Assembly (NCBI GenBank): GCA_943788345.1
Contig: CALSPX010000003.1
Span: forward strand, 1-64,000
Reading direction: 5' to 3'
Origin: Ascidiaceihabitans sp023955215
GTDB taxonomy: Bacteria > Pseudomonadota > Alphaproteobacteria > Rhodobacterales > Rhodobacteraceae
Length of the DNA stretch: 64,000 nucleotides
Shown here piece after piece: positions 36,530 to 46,051 of this stretch. A program made the translations under genes and the position numbers. Positions within the stretch are counted from its first letter, which is position 1. Each line of letters begins with the position of its first letter. The notes beneath the pieces are model-generated. The model did no database searches, was not told the DNA's origin, and saw only the letters and a program-made list of their open reading frames with translations.

Positions 36530-37152
36530 GCGGCCGGGGCGCTAAACCCGCCGATACCGGCCAAAAGGCTGATCACTTTGTCTGCGCCAACGCCGTTACG
36601 CAGGCTGGTGAAAACAAAGGGTTTGTCCCCACGCATCCGTGTGGCATCACGTTCCATCACCTCAAGTGAGGCCCCAACGTGGGGCGCAAGATCCGTTTTG
36701 TTGATGACCAGGACATCTGACTTGGTGATTGCAGGTCCACCTTTGCGTGGGATTTCTTCGCCCGCTGCAACATCGATCACATAGACCGTCACATCTGCCA
36801 ATTCAGGGCTGAAGGTGGCAGACAGGTTGTCCCCACCACTCTCGATCAGAACGATCTCAACATCGGGATGGCGCCCGCGCATTTCGGCGATTGCGGCCAG
36901 ATTGATCGAGGCATCCTCACGAATGGCTGTATGCGGGCAGCCCCCTGTTTCCACACCAATCACGCGGTCTTGGGGCAGGATTTGCATCCGCATCAAGGCT
37001 TCGGCGTCTTCTTGTGTGTAGATGTCATTTGTAATGACACCAATGGATGTCTGGGGGTGAAGTATCTTGGCCAGTGCGGCTGTCAAAGTTGTTTTCCCTG
37101 CTCCAACAGGGCCACCGATACCGATGCGAAGGGGTCCGTTTTTCGACGCCAT
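36526..37152 (-). CDS. ureG: urease accessory GTPase UreG
   Basis: The 208-residue GTPase has P loop (GGPVGAGKTTLTAAL), the family motif VETGGCPHTAIREDASINL with the CPH nickel site, ESGGDNLSATFSPELAD, and NKTDLAPHVGA. It delivers nickel with GTP hydrolysis during urease activation. ATG 37152 gives the standard length; a start 75 bases earlier is spurious. It is last in ureDABCEFG. Confidence 0.95.
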   Translation of the reverse strand: MASKNGPLRIGIGGPVGAGKTTLTAALAKILHPQTSIGVITNDIYTQEDAEALMRMQILPQDRVIGVETGGCPHTAIREDASINLAAIAEMRGRHPDVEIVLIESGGDNLSATFSPELADVTVYVIDVAAGEEIPRKGGPAITKSDVLVINKTDLAPHVGASLEVMERDATRMRGDKPFVFTSLRNGVGADKVISLLAGIGGFSAPAA

Positions 37153-37163
37153 GAGCGATCTCC

Positions 37164-37808
37164 TTATGTGCGAAAGACGCGTGAATATTGGGTTTCGTGG
37201 CGCATGGATGTGATGTCGGACAGCCATGCACTGTTATGTAGGTCGTCTAATGTTGCGCCCTGCAGCTGCTTGGCAATTTCAGTGCAAAATGGCTTCAACG
37301 CGATTTGTGTTTTCTGCCCATCCACTTGGCCCAACGGGACCAAGCGCATTGCGGCGGCCGTTAGGTTTGAAATGAAGGACTGCAGGTACATCGCGGTGGT
37401 CAGTTCAGGATCAAGGGTAAGGACGGCAGCCGCGCGACCAACAGCCACTGGATAGCAAAGGCGGCCCAGATCGATGCCCCAAACCGTCTCAACAGTTTCA
37501 CAGAAGGCAGCGCCTTGCAGATCCGTTTCCTTCAAGCGTTCTGCGGATGCAGCAAATGCCCTTGCATGGGCGTCGATGGGCGCAACGGCGTCGTCAGCCG
37601 CATCAAAGGCTGCATTCAACAAAACGGCGTCCGAACGCGCGCCACCATGTTCCAACAAATCCACCAACCAAGACTGCAGGGTAGGGGCCGACACAATCCG
37701 CCCCTCGGCAATAGCGGTCTCAAGCCCATGCGAGTAGGCGAATGCCCCCACAGGAAAGCTGGGCGATAACAGCTGCGATAGGGTTAATACGTCAGCGGTC
37801 ATGGTCAT
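37164..37808 (-). CDS. ureF: urease accessory protein UreF
   Basis: The 214-residue all-helical protein has the UreF start LTLSQLLSPSFPVGAFAYSH then GLETAI, and RLVPLGQVDGQK later. UreF bridges UreD-bound apourease and UreG, acting in nickel insertion. The start is inside the end of ureE (two close ATGs, 37808 and 37802, both inside a repeated ATGACC). Confidence 0.93.
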   Translation of the reverse strand: MTMTADVLTLSQLLSPSFPVGAFAYSHGLETAIAEGRIVSAPTLQSWLVDLLEHGGARSDAVLLNAAFDAADDAVAPIDAHARAFAASAERLKETDLQGAAFCETVETVWGIDLGRLCYPVAVGRAAAVLTLDPELTTAMYLQSFISNLTAAAMRLVPLGQVDGQKTQIALKPFCTEIAKQLQGATLDDLHNSAWLSDITSMRHETQYSRVFRT

Positions 37809-38265
37809 GCGCAGTGGCACCGTGTTCATGCGAATGGGTGCGTCCATGGCCATAGGCGCCGCCCTCTGGCGTAAAGGGAGCCTCTATTAATGTCACGGTA
37901 GCCCCCAAATGCTCAAGCATATGACCAATGACCGCATCGTTTTGGATTAGCAGGCGATCGCTCTCGATCTGGCAAGGGGTATGACGATTGCCGATATGCC
38001 ACGCCAGTTGAACCAGATCACCGGTGATTTCCAGCAATGGCTCGGGTGCAGCGACAACTTCAATCACTTCACCGTCGGCCACTGCAAATGCGTCGCCGTG
38101 ATCCAAAGATGTCGTATGTGCCAGATCCACCAAAAGGCTCGCGCCCTTGACGGTTTTTAAAACCTTGCGGCGCAAAAATCTGTCCTCATAAGAGAGAAAA
38201 CAGCTGTCAGACGCATTTGACCAAGCGCCAGTTTTTAGGATGGTTTGAGAAATGTAATCAGTCAT
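37792..38265 (-). CDS. ureE: urease nickel metallochaperone UreE
   Basis: The 157-residue protein has an N-terminal peptide-binding domain (SYEDRFLRRKVLKTVKGASL), a metal-binding domain (LVQLAWHIGNRHTPCQIESD with the conserved His) and a His-rich tail (GHGRTHSHEHGATAHDHDR) that stores Ni2+. It hands nickel to UreG. Its ATG overlaps the ureC stop by one base (TGATG). Confidence 0.95.
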   Translation of the reverse strand: MTDYISQTILKTGAWSNASDSCFLSYEDRFLRRKVLKTVKGASLLVDLAHTTSLDHGDAFAVADGEVIEVVAAPEPLLEITGDLVQLAWHIGNRHTPCQIESDRLLIQNDAVIGHMLEHLGATVTLIEAPFTPEGGAYGHGRTHSHEHGATAHDHDR

Positions 38266-40004
38266 CAGAATAAGAAATACCTTTGGGCCATTGGAAGTTC
38301 CGTGGCGGGTTCACAGGTTAGAAGTTCACCGTCAGCGCGCACCTCGTAGGTCTCTGGGTTGACCTCCATATGTGGCGTGGCGGTGTTGTGGATCAGATGG
38401 GATTTGCCAATGTTGCGGGTGTTTTCCACAGCAACGGTTTGCTTGGACAGACCCAACTTGTCACCAATCCCATCCGCTTGGGCTGCGGCGGATACAAAAC
38501 AGACGGCTGAATGCTCAACTGACTTGCCATAGGCCCCAAACATTGGGCGTGAATAGACTGGCTGCGGGGTAGGGATGGAGGCATTGGGATCGCCCATCTG
38601 CGCACAAACGATTGTGCCCGCCATCAGAACCATCTCAGGTTTTACGCCAAAAAATGCAGGATTCCATAGTACCAGATCGGCACGTTTGCCCTCAGTGATA
38701 CTGCCAATTTCGCCACTGATCCCATGAGCAATCGCAGGGTTGATCGTGTATTTTGCAATATACCGACGCACACGGAAGTTATCGTTCTCGCCTGTTTCTT
38801 CAGGCAGCCGACCGCGTTGCTTTTTCATTTTGTCTGCGGTTTGCCATGTGCGGATCAACACTTCGCCGACACGGCCCATGGCCTGACTGTCAGACGCGAT
38901 GATCGAAAAAGCACCCATGTCGTGTAGGATATCTTCGGCTGCAATGGTTTCGCGGCGAATGCGGCTTTCTGCGAACGCAACATCCTCTGGGATGGATTTG
39001 TCGAGGTGGTGACAAACCATCAACATGTCCAAATGCTCTTCGAGGGTGTTCACAGTATAGGGCCGTGTTGGGTTGGTGGAGGATGGCAAAACATGCTCTT
39101 CGCCGCAAATCTTGATAATGTCGGGGGCGTGTCCACCACCCGCACCCTCGGTATGGAAGGCGTGAATGGTACGGCCCTTCAACGCGGCCACTGTGGTTTC
39201 AACGAAACCTGATTCATTGAGTGTGTCGGTGTGGATCATCACCTGCACATCCATGTCATCGGCCACAGACAGGCAGCAATCAATCGCCGCTGGGGTCGTG
39301 CCCCAATCCTCGTGAAGCTTTAGCGCACAGGCACCGCCCTTGACCATTTCAACCAATGCATCTGGTTGGCTCGCGTTGCCCTTGCCCGCAAAGGCAAGGT
39401 TCATAGGAAAAGCATCCGCCGCCTGCAACATGCGCCCAATGTGCCACGGGCCCGGTGTGCAGGTTGTTGCTAGTGTGCCATGCGCTGGACCTGTGCCCCC
39501 GCCCAACATTGTTGTTAGGCCAGAGTGTAAGGCATCCTCAATCTGCTGTGGGCAGATGAAGTGGATGTGGCTGTCAAAACCGCCTGCTGTCAGGATGCGT
39601 CCCTCGCCAGCAATGACTTCGGTGCCCGGACCTACGATGATATCTACACCGGGTTGCGTGTCAGGGTTCCCAGCCTTGCCGATCTTGTGAATGCGCCCAT
39701 CGCGCAAACCAACATCCGCTTTGTAGATGCCAGAGTGATCAATGATCAAAGCGTTGGTAATAACGGTGTCTACAGCACCTGCAGCGCGGGTGGCTTGGGA
39801 TTGGCCCATGCCGTCACGAATGACTTTACCACCGCCGAATTTCACTTCCTCACCATAGGTCATGCCATTGCCGCCATTGGTGCGTTCTGCGGTCAGGTCG
39901 CGTTCGACCTCGATAATAAGATCAGTGTCGGCAAGGCGTACTTTGTCACCCACAGTTGGGCCAAACATGGCAGCGTAATCGGCGCGATTAATAGATGTGG
40001 CCAT
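38265..40004 (-). CDS. ureC: urease subunit alpha (catalytic)
   Basis: The 579-residue catalytic subunit hydrolyses urea to ammonia and carbamate with two Ni2+. Visible ligands: GFDSHIHFICPQQ (His146, His148), CALKLHEDWG with Lys229 that is carbamylated, MIHTDTLNESGF, IHAFHTEGAGGGHAPDI, and the flap Cys/His region MVCHHLDKSIPEDVAFAESR; ASDSQAMGRVGE carries the Asp ligand. All active-site residues look intact. The stop/start with ureE and a one-base overlap with ureB show tight co-translation. Confidence 0.97.
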   Translation of the reverse strand: MATSINRADYAAMFGPTVGDKVRLADTDLIIEVERDLTAERTNGGNGMTYGEEVKFGGGKVIRDGMGQSQATRAAGAVDTVITNALIIDHSGIYKADVGLRDGRIHKIGKAGNPDTQPGVDIIVGPGTEVIAGEGRILTAGGFDSHIHFICPQQIEDALHSGLTTMLGGGTGPAHGTLATTCTPGPWHIGRMLQAADAFPMNLAFAGKGNASQPDALVEMVKGGACALKLHEDWGTTPAAIDCCLSVADDMDVQVMIHTDTLNESGFVETTVAALKGRTIHAFHTEGAGGGHAPDIIKICGEEHVLPSSTNPTRPYTVNTLEEHLDMLMVCHHLDKSIPEDVAFAESRIRRETIAAEDILHDMGAFSIIASDSQAMGRVGEVLIRTWQTADKMKKQRGRLPEETGENDNFRVRRYIAKYTINPAIAHGISGEIGSITEGKRADLVLWNPAFFGVKPEMVLMAGTIVCAQMGDPNASIPTPQPVYSRPMFGAYGKSVEHSAVCFVSAAAQADGIGDKLGLSKQTVAVENTRNIGKSHLIHNTATPHMEVNPETYEVRADGELLTCEPATELPMAQRYFLF

Positions 40005-40309
40005 TATAGATCTCCCATAACTTGATTGTTGAAACCAAAGACACGGCGCGCGCCCGACATCTCTATCAAATTGACCTCGCGCCGTTGGCCCGGTTCAAAT
40101 CGGACTGCGGTGCCGGGTGCTATATCAAGGCGACGGCCATAGGCGGCTGTGCGGTCAAAATCTAACGCGGCATTACTTTCGGCAAAATGGTAGTGACTGC
40201 CAACCTGCACAGGGCGGTCGCCCGTATTGGCCACCATGATGGTGATCGCCTCGCGGTCTGCATTTAGGATCAGGTCGCCATCGGCTGGAAAAATCTCTCC
40301 GGGGATCAT
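40004..40309 (-). CDS. ureB: urease subunit beta
   Basis: The 101-residue protein has the family start MIPGEIFPADGDLILNADRE and VQVGSHYHFAESNAALDFDR, of usual length. It packs around the catalytic subunit as part of the (alpha-beta-gamma)3 urease. Overlaps ureC by one base. Confidence 0.96.
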   Translation of the reverse strand: MIPGEIFPADGDLILNADREAITIMVANTGDRPVQVGSHYHFAESNAALDFDRTAAYGRRLDIAPGTAVRFEPGQRREVNLIEMSGARRVFGFNNQVMGDL

Positions 40310-40318
40310 AGCGTGCTC

Positions 40319-40621
40319 CTATCGAATGGGGTTGTGAACGGTGACCAGTTTGGTCCCATCAGGAAAAGTGGCCTCGACTTGAACGTCGTGGATCATTTCT
40401 GGGATGCCCTCCATGCATTGATCGCGAGTGATCACATGGGCACCGGCCTCCATCATATCTGCGACAGAGCGCCCGTCACGGGCACCCTCAACAACAGCGT
40501 CAGCAATCAATGCAATGGCTTCGGGGTAATTCAGCTTCACGCCACGGGCGAGCCGCTTGCGGGCCACTTCGGCAGCCATTGCCACCAGAAGTTTGTCTTT
40601 TTCACGTGGGGTCAATTGCAT
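40319..40621 (-). CDS. ureA: urease subunit gamma
   Basis: The 100-residue protein MQLTPREKDKLLVAMAAEVA... has the standard length and LNYPEAIALIADAVVEGARD, MEGIPEMIHDVQVEATFPDG. The ATG at 40621 lies 8 bases behind GGAGG; an ATG two codons earlier overlaps the ureD stop. It is the smallest structural subunit of urease. Confidence 0.96.
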   Translation of the reverse strand: MQLTPREKDKLLVAMAAEVARKRLARGVKLNYPEAIALIADAVVEGARDGRSVADMMEAGAHVITRDQCMEGIPEMIHDVQVEATFPDGTKLVTVHNPIR

Positions 40622-40623
40622 GG

Positions 40624-41457
40624 TCATAGCCTCCAGTTTTTGGGAACTGCGTTGTGGGTGAGATGTGTCAAGATCGGGAGCAATGCAGTGCGCAGCGCAA
40701 AACTGTCAGAGCAAAGCAGACGAATTACTAGGATGTTGTCGGCCAGCAGGCTTGCTCCACCAGAGGACGGGAGCAGGGCGCGCACGCCATCAAGCAACGC
40801 TTTGGCCGTTGGGTCGACAAGAACAATACTGGCCATGGCACGTGCGCCATTTGCCACCGCAGGCCGCTTTAAGGTCGCTGCGATGTCGCCGTTCAGTTTA
40901 ATGCGATCAACATAAACGGGTTTTCCGTCGCAAGTTATGCAGACGCTGTCGTCCAGCGAACAAGATTGTAGGCTCTCTCCAGAGGCCTCTCTGCCGAAGA
41001 CGAGTGGCTCGACCATTAAGAATTTTGCGCCCTGTGCGACATCGACTTCTAAACGCCGGCGCAGGCGAGACCCTTCAAACAGTATCGTTTCCTGAGGCAG
41101 CCAATAAAGTTGCGCATTTGGCTTTACTTCGAGCCGCGTTTGCATCGACCCCGCTGTGGCATTGGGCGCGCGATAAATACGTTCAGCGGCTTGGGTCGTG
41201 ACACTGACTTTGGCGTGGTCGTAGGCCGTAACCTTGGTCGCGAATTTGTCGCCACCTGTGATGCCACCAGCAGTGTTGATGATGACGGCCTCAATGGTGC
41301 CCTTTATCGGACGTGGAAAAATCGCACGGTAGGACCCTTGTTGGCGTAGGTCTTTCAAACGCGACTGATCGCCAGCCGCAGACACCGCGCTTATGTTCAG
41401 TGTCCCGCGGGCACGCTGAAAGATGACATCGCTGCCTATAGAATGATGTGCCGTCAT
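40624..41457 (-). CDS. ureD: urease accessory protein UreD
   Basis: The 277-residue protein matches UreD: FPRPIKGTIEAVIINTAGGI then TGGD, VTTQAAERIYRA, LYWLPQETILFEGSRLRRRL, FLMVEPLVFGREASGE. It binds apourease first and recruits UreF and UreG. ATG 41457 follows TTGAGGACCTA; an upstream TTG start is less likely. It heads the urease operon, whose promoter should lie within 41458-41720. Confidence 0.93.
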   Translation of the reverse strand: MTAHHSIGSDVIFQRARGTLNISAVSAAGDQSRLKDLRQQGSYRAIFPRPIKGTIEAVIINTAGGITGGDKFATKVTAYDHAKVSVTTQAAERIYRAPNATAGSMQTRLEVKPNAQLYWLPQETILFEGSRLRRRLEVDVAQGAKFLMVEPLVFGREASGESLQSCSLDDSVCITCDGKPVYVDRIKLNGDIAATLKRPAVANGARAMASIVLVDPTAKALLDGVRALLPSSGGASLLADNILVIRLLCSDSFALRTALLPILTHLTHNAVPKNWRL

Positions 41458-41720
41458 TAGGTCCTCAACGCGCGTAGGTCTGTAAACCGTGGTGGGGATT
41501 TTAAGAGTGGGCAAGGACCAGATTTGGCGGCAAGAGATTTTACGTGGGTTTTACTTGATTGATTAAATGTTGGGCGATAGGTGTTAAAAAATAGTCAGTT
41601 TGAAAAGTGTAGCATCGGGGCTCGTGGCCCTGTTCTAAATGAGCAGACTGAGCTGAATGGATTGATAGATTCTAGCGACGAAGCATACGAGTTTTGCAAA
41701 CGTGCATTCATCGTCACGAT

Positions 41721-42242
41721 CTAAGACTTGAAGGGTTCGATCCTGTCCGCAGAAAGCGCATAAGCGATATCTGCAAGCTGTGTTGACATGGATGAAACGC
41801 CGAACATCCCAATTACATTCACCGGCTCAAACATGCCCGAACTTTCATAGGGTTCTTGTGTCGTGACAAAAACAAGTTGGTTCGGGGGTGGTGGCGGCAC
41901 GTGAACGCATGCGCCGACAAAAGGCACCAGAATGAACGCGGTGACGCCTGTGCCTGAATACTCAATCGGAACGATAAAGCCCGGTAACCGAACTATTTGG
42001 CCGTTCAAGTCTGTCCGCACGCCAGTGGATTGTGGTTGCTGGTTCGACAATGGTGCTTGGTCGTGGTCGATCAAACCTTGCAGCATGGGGGGAACGATCG
42101 TTTGTCCTTTTGGAACAAGGTCTTTCCAGTCGAGGTCGATATACTCATCCGCGCCAGCCAATTGTGGGATCAGCCCGAAGGCTCCCAAACTGGCTATCAA
42201 ACTTCGACGTAAAAAAATTTTATATGCAAAGTTGGCTTGCAA
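41721..42242 (-). CDS. secreted DUF3299 protein
   Basis: The 173-residue protein has a twin-arginine-like start (FLRRSLIASLGAFGLIPQLA then GA) and the DUF3299 pattern: IDLDWKDLVPKG, VRLPGFIVPIEYSGTGVTAF, LVPFVGACVHVPPPPPNQLV and FEPVNVIGMF. The Cys-x-His motif may bind a metal. Similar domains occur in lipoproteins linked to ABC export systems; here it stands alone, divergent from katG. Confidence 0.8.
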   Translation of the reverse strand: MQANFAYKIFLRRSLIASLGAFGLIPQLAGADEYIDLDWKDLVPKGQTIVPPMLQGLIDHDQAPLSNQQPQSTGVRTDLNGQIVRLPGFIVPIEYSGTGVTAFILVPFVGACVHVPPPPPNQLVFVTTQEPYESSGMFEPVNVIGMFGVSSMSTQLADIAYALSADRIEPFKS

Positions 42243-42567
42243 ACGGGAGCGCTTTGGTTCGATCCGCGCTCACCAACCGATAACAAACCTTTGAAATTGC
42301 TGGCTCAACGCGATGACGCCACCAACGGCGCTCATTGCGTCAGAAAAAAGCGATCACCACGTCAGAATCCCACTTTGGTGATCTCTAGTTGGTGGACAGG
42401 GCCAAAGAAGTTTACACATTCCCCTCACACTTGATCCCAGCGCCGCGCCCACGGGTTGATCGCGAAGGAAGAAGCAAAATTTTGCCACTCTTGTGCAATT
42501 TCAAACTACCCGTCCCAATCGAATCTGATAAACCACTCTCAAAGCAGCCCAATATTGGAGAGCGACA
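42243..42567. other. 325-bp divergent promoter region (DUF3299 gene / katG)
   Basis: No gene. It must carry both promoters. I do not see a clear OxyR site by eye; TTGGAGAGCGACA before 42568 is the katG ribosome site. Confidence 0.4.
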
Positions 42568-44712
42568 ATGGACGGAAACGATATCGGCAAGTGCCCTGTC
42601 ATGCACGGCGCAAGCATTCACGCAACGAACGAAGTACGCGGCAATCGTGATTGGTGGCCAAACCAGCTGAACCTAAAAATTCTAAACCAGAACACGGATC
42701 AAACTGATCCGTTCGGTGGCAAAGTTGATTACACGAAATCCTTTGAAACATTGGACGTTGCAGCGCTTAAGGCTGACTTGGCCGCACTGATGACGGACAG
42801 CCAAGAATGGTGGCCTGCCGACTACGGTCACTATGGCCCATTCTTTGTGCGCCTTTCATGGCACGCGGCTGGCACATACCGCACAGGCGATGGCCGTGGC
42901 GGTGCAGGCACGGGCCAACAACGTTTTGCACCCCTCAACAGCTGGCCTGACAATGGGAACCTCGACAAAGGTCGTCGTTTGCTTTGGCCACTGAAACAGA
43001 AATACGGCAACGCCATTTCTTGGGCTGACCTATTTGTACTGGCTGGCACTGTGGGCATGGAAACCATGGGTTTCAAATCCTTCGGCTTCGGCTTTGGCCG
43101 CGCTGATACGTGGGAGCCAGAAGAAGACGTCTATTGGGGCGTCGAAGATGTGTGGTTGGACGACAAACGCTATACTGGTGATCGCGATCTAGAAAACCCA
43201 TTGGCCGCTGTGCAAATGGGCCTGATCTACGTGAACCCAGAGGGGCCAAACGGCAACCCTGATCCAGTATTGTCTGGTGTTGATATTCGCGAAACATTCG
43301 CGCGTATGGGCATGGATGACGCAGAAACTGTGGCATTGGTTGCAGGTGGCCATACCTTTGGCAAAGGCCACGGCGCTGGCGATCCATCCCTTGTTGGTGC
43401 AGAACCTGAAGGCGCACCGATCGAGCAAATGGGATTTGGTTGGAAAAACAGCTTTGGCGATGGCAAAGGCGTTCACACAACGACCTCTGGCATTGAAGGC
43501 GCATGGACACCAACACCGACACAATGGGACAACTCCTACTTTGACACGTTGTTTGGTTGGGAATGGGAGCTGACAAAAAGCCCCGCAGGTGCCCAGCAAT
43601 GGACGGCCATCGGCGGCGAGGGCACAGTACCAGACGCCCACGACCCATCGCGCAGCCACGCCCCTATGATGACAACGGCCGACATGGCGTTGCGCATGGA
43701 TGCGATTTACGAGCCGATTTCACGTGACTTCCACGCGAACCCAGACAAGTTCCACGATGCATATGCGCGCGCATGGTTCAAACTGACCCACCGCGATATG
43801 GGACCAAAAGTACGTTACCTTGGCCCAGACGTGCCTGCTGAGGAATTGCTATGGCAAGATCCGCTTCCAGCGGGTGCTGCTGCTTTGTCCGATGCAGATG
43901 TGGCGTCTTTGAAAGCTGCTGTTTTAGCATCTGACCTTAGCATTGCTGAGCTGGTTGAAACCGCATGGGCGTCTGCGTCATCCTACCGTGGTTCCGATCA
44001 CCGTGGCGGCGCAAACGGTGCGCGTATCGCATTGGCCCCGCAAAAGGATTGGGAAGCCAACAACCCAGAGCAACTTGCAAAGGTTCTCGATGGTTTGCGC
44101 GCGATCCAATCCGCGTCAGGCATCAACGTGTCCTTGGCCGACTTGATCGTTATCGCGGGTTCTGCAGCTGTTGAACAAGCGGCAAAAAACGGTGGCCACG
44201 CGGTCAACGTTGCAATCACCACAGGCCGTGTTGATGCGACCCAAGAGCAGACAGACGTCGAAGGCTTTGCGGTTCTTGAGCCAATCGCCGATGGTTTCCG
44301 CAACTACCTGAAAAAAGAGTTCGCGGTCTCTGCCGAAGAACTGCTTGTCGACAAGGCACAGCTTTTGACGCTCACCGCGCCAGAGATGACAGCCCTTGTT
44401 GGTGGTTTGCGTACAATCAGCGGTGCCTTCACGGATGAAGCCGAAGCGCTTAGCACAGACTTCTTCAAGAACATCGTTGATATGGGCGTCAGCTGGTCAC
44501 CAGTTGCCGATCACACCAACGCGTTTGAAGGCGTTGCTGGCGGCGAAGTGAAATGGATGGGCACACGTGTCGATCTGGTCTTTGGCTCCAACTCCCAACT
44601 GCGCGCCTTGTCAGAAGCATTCGCACAAAGCGATGCAGACGCCGCATTCGCACAGACCTTTGCAGATGCATGGACCAAGGTGATGAACCTTGATCGCTTC
44701 GATCTGGCCTAA
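42568..44712 (+). CDS. katG: catalase-peroxidase
   Basis: The 714-residue bifunctional haem enzyme removes H2O2. The N-terminal active half has RLSWHAAGTYR (Arg95, Trp98, distal His99), GLIYVNPEGPNG with the Tyr of the Met-Tyr-Trp adduct, and ALVAGGHTFGKGHGAG with the proximal His. MGPKVRYLGPDVP holds the Met-Arg partner region. The second, haem-free half (from about 420) is complete. Length is normal. It is a single-gene unit with tandem hairpins behind it. Confidence 0.97.
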   Translation: MDGNDIGKCPVMHGASIHATNEVRGNRDWWPNQLNLKILNQNTDQTDPFGGKVDYTKSFETLDVAALKADLAALMTDSQEWWPADYGHYGPFFVRLSWHAAGTYRTGDGRGGAGTGQQRFAPLNSWPDNGNLDKGRRLLWPLKQKYGNAISWADLFVLAGTVGMETMGFKSFGFGFGRADTWEPEEDVYWGVEDVWLDDKRYTGDRDLENPLAAVQMGLIYVNPEGPNGNPDPVLSGVDIRETFARMGMDDAETVALVAGGHTFGKGHGAGDPSLVGAEPEGAPIEQMGFGWKNSFGDGKGVHTTTSGIEGAWTPTPTQWDNSYFDTLFGWEWELTKSPAGAQQWTAIGGEGTVPDAHDPSRSHAPMMTTADMALRMDAIYEPISRDFHANPDKFHDAYARAWFKLTHRDMGPKVRYLGPDVPAEELLWQDPLPAGAAALSDADVASLKAAVLASDLSIAELVETAWASASSYRGSDHRGGANGARIALAPQKDWEANNPEQLAKVLDGLRAIQSASGINVSLADLIVIAGSAAVEQAAKNGGHAVNVAITTGRVDATQEQTDVEGFAVLEPIADGFRNYLKKEFAVSAEELLVDKAQLLTLTAPEMTALVGGLRTISGAFTDEAEALSTDFFKNIVDMGVSWSPVADHTNAFEGVAGGEVKWMGTRVDLVFGSNSQLRALSEAFAQSDADAAFAQTFADAWTKVMNLDRFDLA

Positions 44713-44720
44713 GGCATAAC

Positions 44721-44794
44721 AGGCGGGGGCAACCCCGCCTAACTGCACAAACAAAAGCGGCGCGTTGATCCTAGTCAACGCGCCGCTTTTTTGT
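44721..44794. terminator. tandem terminator between katG and the antiporter
   Basis: First hairpin AGGCGGGG-GCAA-CCCCGCCT (44721-44740), then a 16-bp perfect stem AAAAGCGGCGCGTTGA / TCAACGCGCCGCTTTT (44753-44790) with TTTT after it. Symmetric, so it serves both convergent genes. Confidence 0.92.
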
Positions 44795-44812
44795 TCTGTG
44801 ATTGTGAGTGGA

Positions 44813-45778
44813 TCAGCCTGCCAAAGCCAACCAGACCAAGTAGCAGGCATACATCAGATATGTCCCCAGCAACGCAGGGCCGACAACACGGCGCACAGGC
44901 GCAAGCTTGAAGGACGCCAGCCAGATCAACGTCATCACCAATAGAAATCCGATATCAATCGCGATGCCACGAGAATACTCAAACGAGGCAACAAGGCCCG
45001 AAACACCCAAGATCCCGAAGATGTTGAAAATCTGACTGCCCACGATATTGCCGATAACAATGTTCGACCGTTTCATACGGGCCGCCTCGATGCACGAGAT
45101 AACCTCGGGCAGGCTGCCACCAGCGGCGATGATTGTCGCGCCAATGACGACGTCAGGAATACCCAATGCCGTTGCTACACCGACGGCATTTGTGACCGTA
45201 ATATTGGCAAACAGGCTCATGCCGAGGGCACCCACGATCAAACATGGGATGATAATCGACATGGATTGGCTGATACCGGAAAGGTCTTCTTCGTCATCTG
45301 CACAATCAGGATTGCGCAGCGTCCACACTGTAAAACCGATAAAGCCAGCGAACAAAACCATCGCAATCGCGCGGCTGAACACAGCCATCTCAGGGGAGGG
45401 GCCAGACATCAGGGTGACAAGCAACAAGAAGACGGTACCCAGCAGACCAATCACAGCAGCCTTCACATAGGCCATTGATGGACATTGGTACTTGACCAGC
45501 AATCCAGCCAGACCAATACCAAGGCCAAGGTTCACAATATTACTACCAACAATGTTGGACGCGATCACATCACCAGCGGACTGAAGGCTGGCCGCGACGT
45601 TGATCGCGAGCTCTGGCGCGCTTGTGCCGATTGCGACGATAATACTGCCAACAATAAACTCTGGAATACCAAACCGTTGAGCCGCGCCAACAGCGCCGTT
45701 CAGGAATATCTTCGCACAAACAACAACACCGATAAGCCCGCCAAGAAGCAGCACAAATTGAAGAGTAACTTCGCTCAA
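44813..45778 (-). CDS. calcium/sodium antiporter (CaCA family)
   Basis: The 321-residue membrane protein has the two alpha repeats of CaCA exchangers: GSIIVAIGTSAPELAINVAA (first, about 44-63) and GATIIAAGGSLPEVISCIEA (second, about 211-230), each with the key Glu. About ten membrane segments, split by an acidic loop CADDEEDLSG. It likely expels Ca2+ in exchange for Na+ or H+ (YrbG-like). Confidence 0.92.
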   Translation of the reverse strand: MSEVTLQFVLLLGGLIGVVVCAKIFLNGAVGAAQRFGIPEFIVGSIIVAIGTSAPELAINVAASLQSAGDVIASNIVGSNIVNLGLGIGLAGLLVKYQCPSMAYVKAAVIGLLGTVFLLLVTLMSGPSPEMAVFSRAIAMVLFAGFIGFTVWTLRNPDCADDEEDLSGISQSMSIIIPCLIVGALGMSLFANITVTNAVGVATALGIPDVVIGATIIAAGGSLPEVISCIEAARMKRSNIVIGNIVGSQIFNIFGILGVSGLVASFEYSRGIAIDIGFLLVMTLIWLASFKLAPVRRVVGPALLGTYLMYACYLVWLALAG

Positions 45779-46051
45779 GTTTATTCCAGTCTTTGATCAA
45801 TTCAAGGCGTTGAAACGCAACATTGCGCTCTACGCTCTACCGCTCGTTAATTGTGCGCGAACACCGTGAAGTCAAGTTGCCAGATGAACAGTAAACGCGG
45901 TTACCTTTGGTAGATGTTGCCTCAAGGCCATTAAATCAACCAACAGGCGACATCTAATGCAGCATATCACCTGAAAAGCGATAGCAGACGCCGCCAAATT
46001 GCTACATGAATACGGGTAACCCCGTACCACGAACAAAAACAGAGCACCGAA

